DNA from: Ectobius pallidus
Lineage: Eukaryota; Arthropoda; Insecta; Blattodea; Ectobiidae
DNA: 64,000 nt
Assembly (NCBI GenBank): GCA_964059195.1
Contig: CAXKWD010000004.1
Location: 117,259,938 to 117,323,937, forward strand
Reading direction: 5' to 3'
In this document: positions 9,376 through 22,300 of the stretch, in pieces
Numbering within the stretch: position 1 is the stretch's first letter
Layout: each line of letters begins with the position of its first letter
Notes under the pieces: model-generated
Database searches by the model: none
Told to the model about the DNA's origin: nothing
The model's input: only the letters and a program-made list of their open reading frames with translations
Position numbers and translations under genes: made by a program

Positions 9376-12164
9376 GAGTTAGTTAATGTTCTTCTAATTA
9401 AGGGAAGAAACATGCAAAAAGGAATGTAAAATCCGCACTGTTTTCGTCACAAAGCATAATAGCCCAGAAATTGGCTAGTGATTGCATATTGCATGAGAGA
9501 TCCTATGCCTTCTTTTCTTCCCCAAGTCCACTCTGAATTTATGACATAGCTGAATTTGCTCCTATACACTGGAATTGTTATTTTTAATAGGCCTACTCAG
9601 TATTTCAGCAATGTCATCAACTTCAATGAAATGGTCCTCCCTTGCTCATCAATATTAGGGAATAGCTGAACGAGAAGATTCTGAAAGTAAGACCATGGTA
9701 AATGCGCCCTCCGGTAAATTATTTTGTATCTTATATTTGGACTGTGTCAAACAGGAAGTTTAAATTGAGGCATGATAAAAAAAAATTGCTTTTGTAGCAT
9801 TCACCCTCTTGTTTTTTCGTCTATGTAATGAGCTTAGAAAATCTTTTTTGTAGTATGACGAGCAAGCATAGGAGTCCATGAGAACCTTGGTAGAGGTTGC
9901 ATATTCGCCTTGGTTTACTATAATAATGCATCTAGTTAGGGCCCCGTATTAAAATCAATTGAATTAGAGTAGGCTACAATACTGAAATATGTTCACAGAA
10001 ATTATTCATTCCATGGACTCTATAAAGAAGTGCCAAGAAAGATCTGTCAAAAAGAATTCAGACAGTTCTAGCAAAGTTGAATATAATGTAATATATATGA
10101 TTTGTGTAGCGTAACATGATGATAGTGCTATTGTTTCATGCAAACATAGATTACCTCTGGTTTGTAAAATTTTAATATTTTTATTGAGGTTATTAGTGTA
10201 GAAAGTCTGATGTGAAAGTCACATAACTTCCTCTGCCCAAATAAAAGTTAGCACTATTCACATATCTTTGTACAGAATCGCAAGACAAAATTTTATGCTA
10301 ATTATGCTATAAATACCTTATAGTTCCTTCTTTGAATGTTGCGACTAAAAACGCAGGCTATGGACAAACATAAAAGAAAAAAACAAGTGACTGCAAACGT
10401 TTTTTGAACTTTCCGCCGTTAAGAATAATTTCCGAAATTTATAGAATATTCCCCTCAGATATTTCTTTACTGTAAGCATGGCCAACAATACATCTTTCTC
10501 ACTTCACATGCTTATAATATAGAATAAGAGTCCGTGACTGTCCGGGTATTGAGTTGTTCACCAGGCAAGTTTCTACAAACAGTGGGTAGCTTACAACCAC
10601 CCTTCAAAGTCCCCTTAAATATAAGAGAAGGTTGTCGCCAATCTTCGTGTCACAGCCTCAGAAGGTACCTAACCCAAATATGAAATTTTGTTTTCATACG
10701 ATTTTCCGTTTTTGAGCCAGCCTGTTCAGACATCCACACAGACTTATGTGTTCACACAGACACGTGTACTTATGTTAAAAACTCAACTTCTATTTTGAGG
10801 GTCGAAAACAATTTTTTCCAGTTTAGTAACCAGATTGCTTCGTTTATTTATTATTACGTCTTTCTTCTTTTTTTCTGATTTTTTAAATCTCATTAAACGA
10901 GGGCCAAAAAGTGCGTTACCAGTGATTTCCTTTTGTAGGCTATAACTTAGGCTACATTCCTCCCTCTGAACGACAAAGTGAAGAACACCTACTCATTTTA
11001 ACCAAACTGTGTATGTTACGTGGCAGATGACTTTATTCTTGAATACCGGTAGCCTGTATTATTTCCCTTTATTTTGCGTTACGCTTTTCCTCGCAAAGGC
11101 CAATTCCGGACTGGAATTTAATTCCCATCTTCCCATCTGTTTCTGCCCACTGTCCAATTCGTTGTTTTTGTGTTGAGAGGACGTGCGTCCCTTACCAGGG
11201 AGTCTTTCCACGTCTTATCTTGTATCGATACAGTGTTTCTTCCTACAGCAAATGGTGTATAAGGCTTTCGAAAGGAGATTTTAGCTTCTTAAGAAAAATT
11301 ATCACTCATATTTTTCAAGCTGCCAAAGGAAATTGATTTAACGTAGCTTTAAAATCAATTCGAGGTACCACATACAATATATACATTTTGACTAATAATA
11401 TTAAATGATAGGGGTATTTTTAATTTGCCATATATTTATAGGCACTGGAAATACTTACGCCATCACGAAAGTATGTTGTTTTATTCCGTTGGCAGTTCTC
11501 CTTTTTAGCACGCATCATAATGCGTCATAAATTTACTTGTTATAATATTCTTGCAGAGTTACAATTTAATTGCCTGCTCTATTGTAATTTGCCACACACC
11601 TTCAAGAGATAAAGTTTTTTTTTATTATTATTATTTTGTAGGGAGTAGCTTTCATGCATTCGTCGTATTCATCCCTTCTGCATTACTGATCATAGATATG
11701 AACCTTTTGTCGATTAAATGAAGAAGGATAGCTTCTACAACTGAGCGGAGATTTTTTACTTAATGTATTCTAATTGCTTGTGAAATAGTAAATTGTTAGG
11801 TAGAATTTAGATTAGCGATCTAGGTTCTAGGAGATATCAGCTAGCGAAATGGCAAGTGCAAGTTAATTTCCCTACTGAATAAAAAGAAAAAGGGCATAGC
11901 CTACCTGAGATAACTGGGTAACTGAGGTTGATACCACAGTGTTTCTTTAAACTCCAGAGCTTATTTAACATGGGCATGGCTTTAATGAACTGTTTCTGAT
12001 AATTAAATTAACCATTAACAAGAATAGTGATCTAACTATTCATATGGGTCTTATAGGTGTACTGTTCCCTATTGTCCAAGTATAGATCTTGAAAATTTCC
12101 AGTATTGGTTATTTTTCTTTTCTTGAGTTTTACCTCCCCCACTGTAGGAACGGTTACGCTACCC
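9376..12164. other. Unrecognised AT-rich stretch
   Basis: No coding similarity, terminal inverted repeats or tRNA-like box found. It holds one TAGGCCTA (9588-9595), TAGGCTA variants and one TACCGGTA near 11046. The segment near 10530-10700 is GC-richer but unrecognised. Confidence 0.45.
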
Positions 12165-12520
12165 TTGCCACCCGGGCCTTACAGGACCGCAACTCGTCAC
12201 TGACCAGACAAGGACATCGAGGGCCTCGGATGAGGGATCAGCGCCATGCCGAGGGCACCTCCGAAACACGAACACATACGACGAAACACACCAGTCACAC
12301 ACACTTATTCCGAACAAGGCGCGGATGAGATGAAAGTGATAATGATGGTCAGATAATACCATGGGATCACGAGGGCCTAAAGTTTCCCGACATTCGTCTC
12401 AAAGGTAAGGAAAACATTCGGAAAAAAAAAACACCTAAAAATACTAGTTCCGACCAGGAATCGAACCCAAGCTCGCTGCATGCTACTTCACAGCTGTGGA
12501 CGATTATTCCACTTGGTTTA
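12165..12520 (-). repeat. SINE family 1, copy B
   Basis: Same block order as 4915-5285: GACCAGACAAGGACATCGAG, GGGATCAGCGCCATGCC, CACACCAGTCAC, AAGGCGCGGATGAGATG, then the head with a minus-strand GGTTCGATTCC. An 8-10 A run near 12420-12432 interrupts the copy. Confidence 0.8.
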
Positions 12521-13335
12521 AACATAAATTTTAAAACATTCTGAATTTTATGGCATTTTAACTTGAATTTTGACGCATGTATATAAATTCACGTGAACCA
12601 TATACCTATATGTAAACTTTTATATATAATGAGACAAAATACAATGCGATCATTTGGATATGGGAGAAGTGAATTACCTCGTTAGACTTATTCCTGCTGG
12701 TGTGGGTTGCCATTGTTATTTACCGTATTGTTAAATTGCTTCTTTATGTTCTTGGAGTACTGACATTTACTGGCTCCATGCCCATAGGGAGTATTTTGAA
12801 TTGACGTGAAAAGCTACATAAAACTTGGATATCTTTTTCCTATCTAAAACTGGCACAAACACCACTCATTTGCGTGGGAGTTCTATCAAAGTATTGGCAG
12901 AACGCCCATTCACAACTTCAGCTGTCACTAATGGCTACCTTCACATTGCAAAAGGGAAAGGAAATCCTATCATCCAAAGACGTATCATTGCCAGGAGGCA
13001 TTACTCTTTTGTCTGATTTTTTCCATAGAACACAGATCCAGGATTCTATGTATGAAATTATTAGAAAGTTTTGGAGATAAATATCTTGTGTAGTAATATG
13101 AATTCAGACGCTGTGTATTGCTTCTATAAGGGGATAAATAAGACGTTAGAAATTAAATTTAAGATATTCATAAGGACCCAAATATCGTTGGTAAATAGGG
13201 TTATTGTTTGATGGTAAAACTAGGGTTACGACATGAGAGTGTACAGTAATTGCATCTCGTTTGGTTCCTGTAGCTGACTAGAATATTGTGAAAAATAGGC
13301 CTAAGTCTAAAAGGATTTCATGCAGTATTATTTTT

Positions 13336-13650
13336 AGGGCGGCGGCATGAAGGTATACTTTTGTTAGACCATCCCGTAATCAAGCCCGGGTTCGATTCCA
13401 GTACCTCCTGTGATTTTTCTGAGGCAGGGAGGTTTGGAACGGGGTGCACTCAGCCTCGTGAAACAAACTTAGGAGCTACTTGATTGAGAAATAGCGGCTC
13501 CGGTCACGGAAAGCATTAACGGCATGGGTGTCGGCATGCTGACCACATGCCCCCAATTCTGCCATCTGCCTATGGTTGATGACGCAGCGGTCGGATGGTA
13601 GACCTGATCCCTCCAGGGATGTAGCGCCACGGAGTTTAGTTTAGTTTATA
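13336..13650 (+). repeat. SINE family 2, near-complete copy
   Basis: The head has the B box GGGTTCGATTCC followed by AGTACCTCCTG. The body shows GAGGCAGGGAGGTTTGGAACG, a CTCCGGTCACGGAAAGC block, GTCGGCATGCTGACCACATG and the 3' segment CCATCTGCC...TAGCGCCACGGAGTTTAG. The same blocks occur complemented at 47255-47472. Fragments of the 3' part lie at 24078-24125 and 44792-44888. tRNA-derived, inferred to be RNA polymerase III transcribed. Confidence 0.8.
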
Positions 13651-14869
13651 CTATAATTCGCTTATGACATGTGACAGAGCAGTATCATAATGCTATCCAT
13701 TCAAGTGCAGAATTCCGTTGTAACACTGTTGTGGTATCGATTAATATTGAATACGGAAGCCTTGAGAGCAGCAAGTCAGTCTGCGTAATAAACAACCTGT
13801 CTTCCAAATAAAATCAACTGTGATCGTGTTAATATTAGTTACTAAATTGAGTTAATTTCGTGTTTAAAGCCCGTTGGTTTGAGGTTAAAACACCAAAAGA
13901 AGCGTCTAGTTCCCGCAAGCTATCACCTGCCATCTATCGCAAAGAGAACTTACTAACAGTTGATCCGTCTCGATTGTTTGATGAATCTAAAAACTCAAAA
14001 CTTAAACATTTAATTATGATCGAACAAAAACTGTCGTATGCAATTTGCCTATAAGGGTAATTAACTCACGATGAATATTATAAAACTCGCTTCGCGCGTT
14101 ACATAAACAACATACTCGTGTTCTAAGAATGCCATACCGGCTCCTTGTCTAATGGACTAGGCCTATTTACGAATTGTTGCCAGTGCGGTAAAGTGAACCT
14201 CAACCAAGCGTGCGTGTCACTCTATAAAGTGTGCGCAAATGAATAATTTCAATAACTGTTGCTTCTGATATTTTCTTCTTCGCTATAATGCCATTTCACT
14301 TCAGGTTTCGTTTTTAAATTTATTTTTCAAGTTTTCTGATAAAAATGGATATTAAGTACATTACATAGTACATTACATATGTAGAGTTGAACTAATTTCC
14401 CATAACTTAACGATCAAGTATGATAACGCTGTTTTATTAATTTCCATTTTAAAACTACATAACTTATCCTAGAATATTAATTATCGGAATTAATTTGGTT
14501 TATTGGCTTGAACTGTTGTCTTTCAATTTCAAATAATCTTCTTATGAATATTTCACAGTGTGAACTATGGTTTATAATACTTTTTTTCATTTTACTTTGT
14601 TTTTAATGATTTCATTTTAAGTCTACAAACTAAAAAATCAGGCAATCAAATAAAGAACAACATTATTAAAGAATAGTTAAAACAAATCAATTAACAGTAC
14701 ATTTTAGAGAAAGTCTTACATTGATTTACAAATGAAATAAAGTTAACCATAAAAAGATCAATAATTAGATTGCTTTATCAAGATGAGTGTATCAGCTTTC
14801 CACATGATAAGCAATGCGAAAACAATATTAAATTTGAAGCGCACTCAGTTCCCCGGTTTCTTTGGTTAC

Positions 14870-15507
14870 TTAAAAGAGTAATTCAGAAGTTAAAAACTAA
14901 GAGCAACATAGTTAAAAAAATATATTAATTAACGTGATTCATTGATAAACTAAACGATTAATAATTAAGGAAACTGCTAAAAAATCCGGCTTTAAAGTGA
15001 ATTCCACGAGTGGAAAGCGTGGCATGGGAAAAACGACCTCAGATTCGAGTTCCCTGGCCCAAAAAAACCCTGCATAGTGAGTATCATCCAAATCGATCAA
15101 AGGTTGTCCATGTAGGCCTATATCATTTTCTCTTTCAAATTTCAGATGTCTGCGGGCCTTAGCATTATAAACAAATGAATCGACAAGGGTGGCCTACAAA
15201 ATGGAGCGATTCTTTTAGATTAGAAAAAACGGCAAAGCCACCTGCAACTGATTTGACAAATGAAAAATGTAGGCTATTACTGAAAACTTATGCTTGGATA
15301 GCGAAAAAAATCACGTTTTCTGCCAGTTTTTCATTCATAACTCGCGAACGAAAGCGAAAATAAAAAAATCCGGCTTCGAGGTTCATTAGCCCACCCTTGA
15401 GTCCATCTACGTTTAAAATTTCAGATCTCTGCATTCAGTAGATTTCGCTGGGCATCGCGCACAGACAGACAGACAGAAAGACAAACACTTCCTTTTATTA
15501 TTATAGA
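14870..15507 (-). mobile_element. Non-autonomous Helitron, 3'-terminus lost
   Basis: Minus orientation. The 5' end TCTATAATAATAAAAGGAAG finishes at 15507 with the expected flanking T at 15508 (plus strand). It aligns with the complete copy at 29276-29929 through GACAGACAGAC, CATCGCG, CTCGCGAACGAAAGCG, CTGCGGGCCTT and TCAGATTCGAG blocks. The GC-rich terminal hairpin and CTAG end are missing at the left. A GGCTA insertion at a TA (15270-15276) separates it from other copies. Confidence 0.7.
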
Positions 15508-16041
15508 TAGCCCAATGATTCAACGAGAACTGAGGTTAATTTTTTACATTGCTGCATTTCGTCCGATTTGTCCTGTGCACTTCATATGGGTTAACGTTTT
15601 AAGTTGAACTGACAATATTAGCTTACGAAAAATACTAGCGTCAGTACTTGTTACTTCAGTTTACCGTCGGAATACGGTTACCTAAAAGGACGATTTAGGC
15701 TATCTATATTAATCTAAATATGCTCTGAGATGTGTGTTTGCTCGCTTACTCCGAAACCTTTTGACCTAGAAGTCTGAAATTTTTACCGTAAGTTCCCCAT
15801 GTTATTTTTGTGCTGCTGTATGCAGTCCATACAATTGCGGTTATGGTATAGATTGCATACGACGAACTCTTTGAGTTATAGCGTTGTAAGCACATCGATA
15901 ATTCCTGTTCCGGAACCACAGTGTTGTGTCATTATTTACACATATTGAGTGCAGAGCTCAGTGTTGTGTTATTATTTTCACATAATCATAAACTTTATTT
16001 AATGATAAAATAATTTTTTTTTCCAGCCCTTGTAACAGTAA

Positions 16042-16200
16042 ATGAGCGGGGTGGCTGAGGCGTTAGCGTCTTGGACTCTCATTCGGGAGGTCTCGGCCAG
16101 CTGTGGATTTCCACATTCCTTAGAATCTTCGACCAGCATTACGTGTGTTCGTAGGTCCTAGGTAGGCCTATACTATTTCATAGGTTCATCTGATATAAAA
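16042..16200 (+). repeat. tRNA-headed SINE, Leu/Ser-like A box
   Basis: GAGCGGGGTGGCTGAGGCGT matches the A-box half of a class II tRNA-type head. CTTGGACTCTCATTCGGGAGG follows where the variable arm would be. The B box is decayed. Its end is uncertain, and a 31-T run at 16302-16332 may or may not belong to it. Confidence 0.5.
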
Positions 16201-16295
16201 GAAAAGGGTTAGCTTTCTCAAGACGTCGTCATGTGTACGATGTAGGTATGGTATTTGGTAAAGATATGAAACATTCCCAGATAAATTTACTTCCT

Positions 16296-16301
<6 letters not shown>

Positions 16302-16332
<31 letters not shown>
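16302..16332. repeat. Poly(T) tract, 31 bp
   Basis: Uninterrupted T run on the plus strand. On the minus strand it would serve as a poly(A) tail, but no retrogene is visible next to it. Confidence 0.95.
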
Positions 16333-16335
<3 letters not shown>

Positions 16336-16421
16336 TAATAACATCGGTTCTTTTATAAAATGTTAGGACATTGCTACAGAGTAGGCTACATTTCCGAAAG
16401 CTTGGAGTTCGTTTAGTTATG

Positions 16422-16481
16422 TCATGTAATGTCCAACAGAGACAATAATCTGTGGTTCATGACTGCATATGCATATATCTA
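16422..16481 (+). repeat. 60-bp direct repeat, left copy
   Basis: Identical base for base to 16718-16777, beginning TCATGTAATGTCCAACAGAG. The two enclose about 236 bp that ends with a tRNA-like segment. Confidence 0.95.
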
Positions 16482-16643
16482 TCTTGAATGTTACTGTACA
16501 ATAACAGTGGAAGCCCGGTCACAAAAATCACTAATCATTGTGCCTCACAGTACTGCATATGACATAACTTGTCTGTCAGTGAGGTAGACCATTAAGGGCA
16601 ATCCGTCATAGGAGAGAGGCTCCATCTGGCGCTATGAAATGAA

Positions 16644-16697
16644 CTCTGGCTTAGCTCAGTTGGTAGAGCATTGGGTTCAAATCCCAGTGTCAGAGGA
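16644..16697 (+). repeat. tRNA-like remnant lacking the anticodon arm
   Basis: Acceptor halves CTCTGGC and GTCAGAGG can pair. The D arm GCTCAGTTGGTAGAGC is textbook. The T arm TTGGGTTCAAATCCCAG is intact with a consensus B box. The anticodon stem and loop are absent: the T arm directly follows the D arm plus A. At about 53 nt this is not a standard nuclear tRNA gene. It is more likely a SINE head with an internal deletion. Confidence 0.65.
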
Positions 16698-16717
16698 ATT
16701 TTTCTCCTATAATATTA

Positions 16718-16777
16718 TCATGTAATGTCCAACAGAGACAATAATCTGTGGTTCATGACTGCATATGCATATATCTA
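16718..16777 (+). repeat. 60-bp direct repeat, right copy
   Basis: Exact second copy of 16422-16481, 296 bp downstream. Too long for an ordinary transposon target duplication, so a tandem duplication or long-stagger event is more likely. Confidence 0.95.
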
Positions 16778-16781
16778 ATCA

Positions 16782-16938
16782 GACTAGACCGTGAGCCCTG
16801 CTTAACGAATCGATCTAGAGCTTAATTACAAAAATAACTTATTTTCTGCATATCCTAATTTCAATTATCACTGATTAAACAAAAGCATTCTGGCACTTTA
16901 TTATATCAGTTTACCTGATTTTATTTATTTAGAATAAC
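16782..16938 (+). repeat. Dispersed repeat R, copy 1
   Basis: Shares ACTAGACCGT, CCCTGCTTAA, GAGCTTAA, TTCTGCATATC, CACTGATTAAACAAAAGCAT and ATCAGTTTACCTGATTTTAT with 28201-28411. The second copy has a tRNA-like 44-bp segment not present here. Class unknown. Confidence 0.75.
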
Positions 16939-17551
16939 GGTTATAAAAAGACAACAGTGAAGTAAAGTTTTAAAATCAACAAAATTTTGAATTTTTCCAT
17001 CAGGCTATGCTCCATTTCAATTGGCTGGAACACCGGTGGATGGTGGATTGCTTTGTTCTATAAGAAAAAGCCCAAATTAAGCCTTGAATTGGTTGGTCTT
17101 GAAAATTGTTTTGGACACATTAACCATCCAGACAAACAAAGGCATCAGACTTGCATGCGCTTGTGTCGAGCTCACGCATGTGGGCTTGCTTCCTTTGTTG
17201 TAACGCCCTTGGAAGAACAAGATCATCTTTTCTTAAAAAGTCCAGTCAGTCCAATTGATCAGTTTTAGTAGTCTGTGTAGCATTGTCAAGGGAGAGAAAG
17301 AGACAAACGACATCGGTTTCGTTCAACTTGGCACAAGTGAACGGTTTTATTCAAGGACTTCCAGTTAACTCCTTCCTAAGGAGATTTCATCTCTGCCCAC
17401 TGACTGGAACACCATTTGGTGGCCAACTCACTGAATGAGTGGGTCAGCGATGAGGTGTACGGTTTGCGATTTAAGCTAATCTGTACTAATACCTACTTTG
17501 TGTGCAGTATTTTTATCAATGCCCTCTCATTGTTTCCTACTTCTGATTTTA

Positions 17552-17840
17552 TCTGCAATAATAAGAGGAAGCCTTTGTCTGTCTGTGCGCGATGCCCACA
17601 AAAATATACTGCAAGCAGAAATTTTAAATATAGATAGCCGTTTGGCGGATTTTTAATTTTCGCTATCGTTCGCGAGTTACGAGTAAAACATTGGCAGAAA
17701 AAGTGAATTTTTTGCACTATCTAAGCATCAGTTTTCAGCAGTACTGTTCATTTGTCAAATTAATTGCAGGTGGTTTTGCTCTTTTCTTTATCATCTTGAA
17801 AATAAAAGCATCGCGATTTTTTCAATATATCGCATGGAAT
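17552..17840 (+). mobile_element. Helitron 5' half
   Basis: Starts TCTGCAATAATAAGAGGAAG after an A at 17551, as expected for a Helitron 5' TC end inserted in AT. It continues with TCTGTCTGTGCGCGATGCCC, TTTTCGCTATCGTTCGCGAG and AAATAAAAGCATCGCGAT, matching the complement of 29580-29929. The 3' half is absent: the match stops near 17840. Confidence 0.7.
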
Positions 17841-17869
17841 TATCGACCTCTTCGATTCTGCCGTTCTCC

Positions 17870-17990
17870 TTAGCCGCGGTAGCTAAGGCGTGAAGGAGGC
17901 TGTGGGTTCGAGTCCCGCCTCGGGCATGAGTGTTTGTGTGTAATAAGGAAAAATGGAAAACAAGGAAAACAAAACTGTAAACAAAATAAA
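17870..17990 (+). repeat. tRNA-headed SINE with strong B box
   Basis: TCCTTAGCCGCGGTAGCTAAGG gives the A-box half and GTGGGTTCGAGTCCCGCCTC the B box. The tail runs into A-rich sequence (AAGGAAAATGGAAAACAAGG). No second copy of this body was seen here. Confidence 0.6.
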
Positions 17991-18345
17991 TAATTCATTC
18001 AAATTGGCATATGAGCTCACCCTGTTCGAATCGTTTGTTTATAAATCAAGTCACGCAGACCTCTTACAGTATACAGTATAATGAAATAACACTTTTAACT
18101 TTCGGATAAACTTTCTAAAAGTCAAAATTATTACTGTCGAATTGTTATCAGTATACAAGTCGTAAATTGCATTGAGTTGTGACTATTTGGTACATTTTGA
18201 TGTACGAGTATGTGAAAGAGGGAAATATTTTCACGTGGTTTAACGACTACGATTGTGATCGAGACTTTGTCCTTCGCGCACTTGACATCTGACACAATAA
18301 GGTCGGCATATTTAGTCTTCTTTCCTGTGCCATTCCTCTTTTGTT

Positions 18346-18364
18346 GTTATTATTATTATTAATC

Positions 18365-18410
<46 letters not shown>
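18346..18410. repeat. (TTA)n microsatellite
   Basis: About 20 TTA units with one AATC interruption at 18361-18364. The Tyr/Leu-rich open frame through it is compositional. Confidence 0.95.
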
Positions 18411-18411
<1 letters not shown>

Positions 18412-18699
18412 GTATTCGTGCTGTTCTGTTGTCGTCTGCGTCCAATCCAATGATGTGGGAGTCAACATTGCTAGCCTTTCTGAGGCAGTTAAATGCATGT
18501 CTAGACAGAAAATGTGTGATGGGTCAGATTGTATAAAAATTAGATTTTAGAAATACAGTTTCTTTCCCTATATTACTTCAAAATATATTGTTCCATTCCG
18601 TGCATTGCTTTTAAAAATAATGCGCTAAATATCTGGGAGCAATAGTTAATATACAAAAGATATTAAGGCAGAAGTTAAGTGTCGATTGAAATTTGGAAA

Positions 18700-19320
18700 T
18701 GCTTGTTTTTGTGCAATTCAGAAACTTTTAACTTCTAAAAATCTAAAAGTAAAAATTTATAAGACAATTTATTATTCTGACGGTTGTATTACATTATATA
18801 GATATGAGACATGGCCCCTTACTCTTCGTTAAAACATAATCTGAGTGTGTTCGAAAACAGAGTGTTAAGGAAAATACGTATTTGGACCTAATAGATATGA
18901 AAACTGGGACTGGAGAAAACTGCATAGTGCCGAGCTTCGTAACTGTACTTTTACCGAATATAATAAGGGTAATTAAATCACTGAGGATGAAATGGGCTGG
19001 GCATGTTGCGCGCATGGGGGAGGAAAGACATAACTTAAATTATCTAAAAAATGACTGGGAAAATACCGTTTGGAAGAGTTATACGTAGTTGGGAGGACAA
19101 TATTAGAATAGTTGTAAGGTACTCGTAAGTATGATGTGCGAGGAATGGTTGGATTTGGTAGCATAGAATAGAATTTATTAAATAGCGGACTCATGTAAGC
19201 GCGGCAATAAACCTCCGGCTCCATAAGGTAGATAATATTCCTTTAGCGTGCTTAGGAATTTTCTGTTACCAATGAGTGAGTAAGTAAGTAGGCTAAGTAA
19301 GTAAGTAAGTAAGTAAGTTA
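18700..19320 (+). pseudogene. LINE ORF2 C-terminal fragment, copy 2, with (TAAG)n tail
   Basis: Plus-strand frames give [56 protein letters not shown] and EDNI-like strings in the order expected for the end of the arthropod LINE also seen at 8937 and 63465. Several stops and frame breaks mark it as dead. Unlike the other two copies it keeps the 3' region: GCAATAAACCTCCGGCTCC and a (TAAG)n tail at 19277-19318. Simple-repeat tails fit target-primed reverse transcription. The tail is broken by one TAGGCTA (19289-19295). Confidence 0.8.
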
Positions 19321-19329
19321 GAACTAGAA

Positions 19330-22300
19330 AATGCATAAAATGGTTCGGCCTTATATCCACTATTACCATTTTATGTAGGATTTTACGAATTTTAAAATTT
19401 CTGTACAAGAAGAGTAATCACATTAGATGAATGGTAAAACAACAACAAATATTCACGTACAAAACAGTCTTCAGATACACCTTGCAATTTTCAGAAAGAT
19501 GCCAGCAAGTATTGTTTTGGACATGTGATTTGACCAGTCAGTATGACTGTTATTTCATATTCACAATTTGGTAGTCTCATAGTTATGTAGCTCTCCTAAT
19601 TTTTTTCTTCTTAATTTTTACTTTTCCTAATTTTTCCTTCCAGTTTGTGAGCGCTTTTGGCTAAGTTTACTTAGGTACAGCAGAACAATTTTCTGTGCTG
19701 ACAGTCTACGATCCTTTCTACTATTATATTTATAATTTTAATGTTTATAAGTTACTTCATATTTTATCTAAACGTATAGGCCTGTTTATATTGTTAATTA
19801 TATCTAATAGTACTGGTACATAAATACCTCAGGCATTTTGCCATTTTGCTCAGTCATAAAACGTAGTCTCTGTATGATGTGTTCAAGTTTACATGTGATG
19901 TGCAATAGGGCTTGATAATAACCTAGGATGAATAATCTTTAAACTGCAAAGCAGCTAAATGCGAATGCTTAGTGAATGACTAATAGTGAATAACTAATAA
20001 AGAAGGTGCAAGGACATGTTAAGGACAAAGGTGTAACTACCTTCATTTGCTATCAATAATCGATTCCCGGAATCTCAATCTCACTATTTCAGTTCCCTCG
20101 CTAACTGAAAGGAAACAGCAGATTAGAGAGTTTTTATATCTACGAACAAAAACTGTGTATTCTACCTTAAATAACTGCAACGTAATTCTGTAAGCGATCG
20201 CCAAAGAAATGTGGTACGGTATTGAAAATTAGGAGTAGAAATTACTTATTAACACTTCCAGAGCTGAATTTACACACTGATAATGAGGCAGTCATCAAGT
20301 GAAAAACATCTGCAGGCTTTAATTTTTAAATCGACGAGGAAAGTTTCGGTGGAATAGCTGGTTCAGATTATACATAAAGCATTACTCTATTAGACTATTA
20401 AGTTAATCTTACTTCTGCTTTTCTACAATTTTTGAAGCGACGCAATTATACGTCAGTAGCAGTGTAAACGTTAATATATTTTGGCGTAGATTTAAATAGT
20501 TTATAAGCGAACACTCTTGAAGTCTGATAAAGGTAATGCCTATGAAATTTAGAGTTATATGTTATAAAGAACTCCCGGAAGTTAATGCTCAATCAGAAAA
20601 TGAAATATGCATGCAAATGTGCTGCAAAATTTGTGAAATATGCTACGGAACCAGTTATGTGTGCTCTCTTGTTTTAAGTAATTTTAATACTTTACGTTCT
20701 CTTGTTAGCTGAATTACATTATAAATTACAGAAAAGTTGCACGAATTGAATTACAAAACTTTTAAAAAGCACGATCAATGGAACAAACTTCGGTAAATTG
20801 AAAATTAATTAAATGAAACACTTTAATATTAAACAATCATTTCCGAAAACATCAGGCTATGTACTGTCAATTCTTGTGAAGTCTGTTATCAAAACATTCA
20901 CTTAGCCAAATAGGCTGTAAATGTTTGAATTATAATAGATATGCACAATACCGGTGCTTAAAAATATGTCAGAAAAATGCCTTTAAAATGTGACAGATCG
21001 TTAAAATGTGCACAAATATTTTAATATCAAGCAGATGCGATGCATTATCGCAAAACTAACAATATATGCAACAACATGCAGTATGAAACCATAAAATATC
21101 TGTTATTCCTTTCACGTCTTGTACACATTTTAACACTAGCATATGATAAAGTGTATTATTAAAAATATGATTTTTCATAAACTTGCGCGCCCTAGTTATA
21201 ATGTACGCTACTTCTTGTAAAAACTTAATGCTTTCCAAATCTTTGTGTAGGCTATATTGAGTCCCGAAAAGGTGAGTTTTATAGGAACAATATAGAAATA
21301 ACTCCTCAAGACATTAATTTTACATTTAAGTATCATTTTATCTATCTACGTAGTAAAGTGAAGCACTGTTTCTTGGCCTGCTCATTATGTCACTTATGTG
21401 TTGAAACTATAGTAGTTTCACAGTAATGCCCAACCTTAAGCGGCAGAGGGGAGGGTGAAATGACCTTCACCCAGTGAATGCACTGGTTTGGATAACTACA
21501 ATCAAAAAACGAAGGAGATGGGGTAAAGGGACATTGTGACGTCATTTTCTCTTATGAGAAGAGGTTAGGCATCGCTGGACTAGTTTCACACCACAAAGAC
21601 ACTGCGGTATGCTTATGCTTTTCTTCAGAGAATCTCAAATATGTCTGTTTCCAAACATTACTAAAATAAAACCTGCAGTTCCGAGGAAACTTGATGAAAA
21701 ATGTGACGGTAAGGACGAAAACTTTACTTTCCTACCGGTACCCATTCTTTGAATAATAAAAATTCTACTTTTTTACCGAAATTTTTAACATGTTTTTCAT
21801 TCCGAACTTCAAAACTTCTTGTAAAATTGAAACAGTCGCGACGAAAAAATATCAGTTATTCGTTTCTTTTTGTAGGTAATGATATTTTAAAAATTGTCTT
21901 ATAAAAAGAAATCGTTAGACAAAGCGTGTTGAAATTATATACATCCTTCGGGATACAGGTCGTCTTCAGTGACATTTTTTATTACCAGACGTTTCGCTCT
22001 AAATAAGAGTTTGTGCTGTTTTTGTTTCTGCACTAGAAAATGTCCTGACTAATTTTTGTTGCTGAAGTCCATATAAAACTTCCAACGACAAAATTGCGAA
22101 GGAAAGTATTAAATTATTGTTTATTATAATCCAATTAACTTTTTAAGGCTATTTTATTTTCGTTCAATAAATAAATTTGGCTTTTGCAGTTAACGCGACA
22201 GTTAAACTCACCCTGAGCAATTGTTGTTGGCATCGTGCACCAATGTGGTCATAAATACATTTGTCGACCGGAAATAAACAGTGAAGTTTGGATAACTCCT

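Noticed and set aside
16644..16697. Functional tRNA gene
   Set aside because: The anticodon arm is absent, so no amino-acid identity can be assigned.
21915..22020. Penelope-like retroelement segment
   Set aside because: Phrases such as ACGTTTCGCTCT and CTTCGGGATACAGG are suggestive, but no RT or GIY-YIG coding sequence is present.
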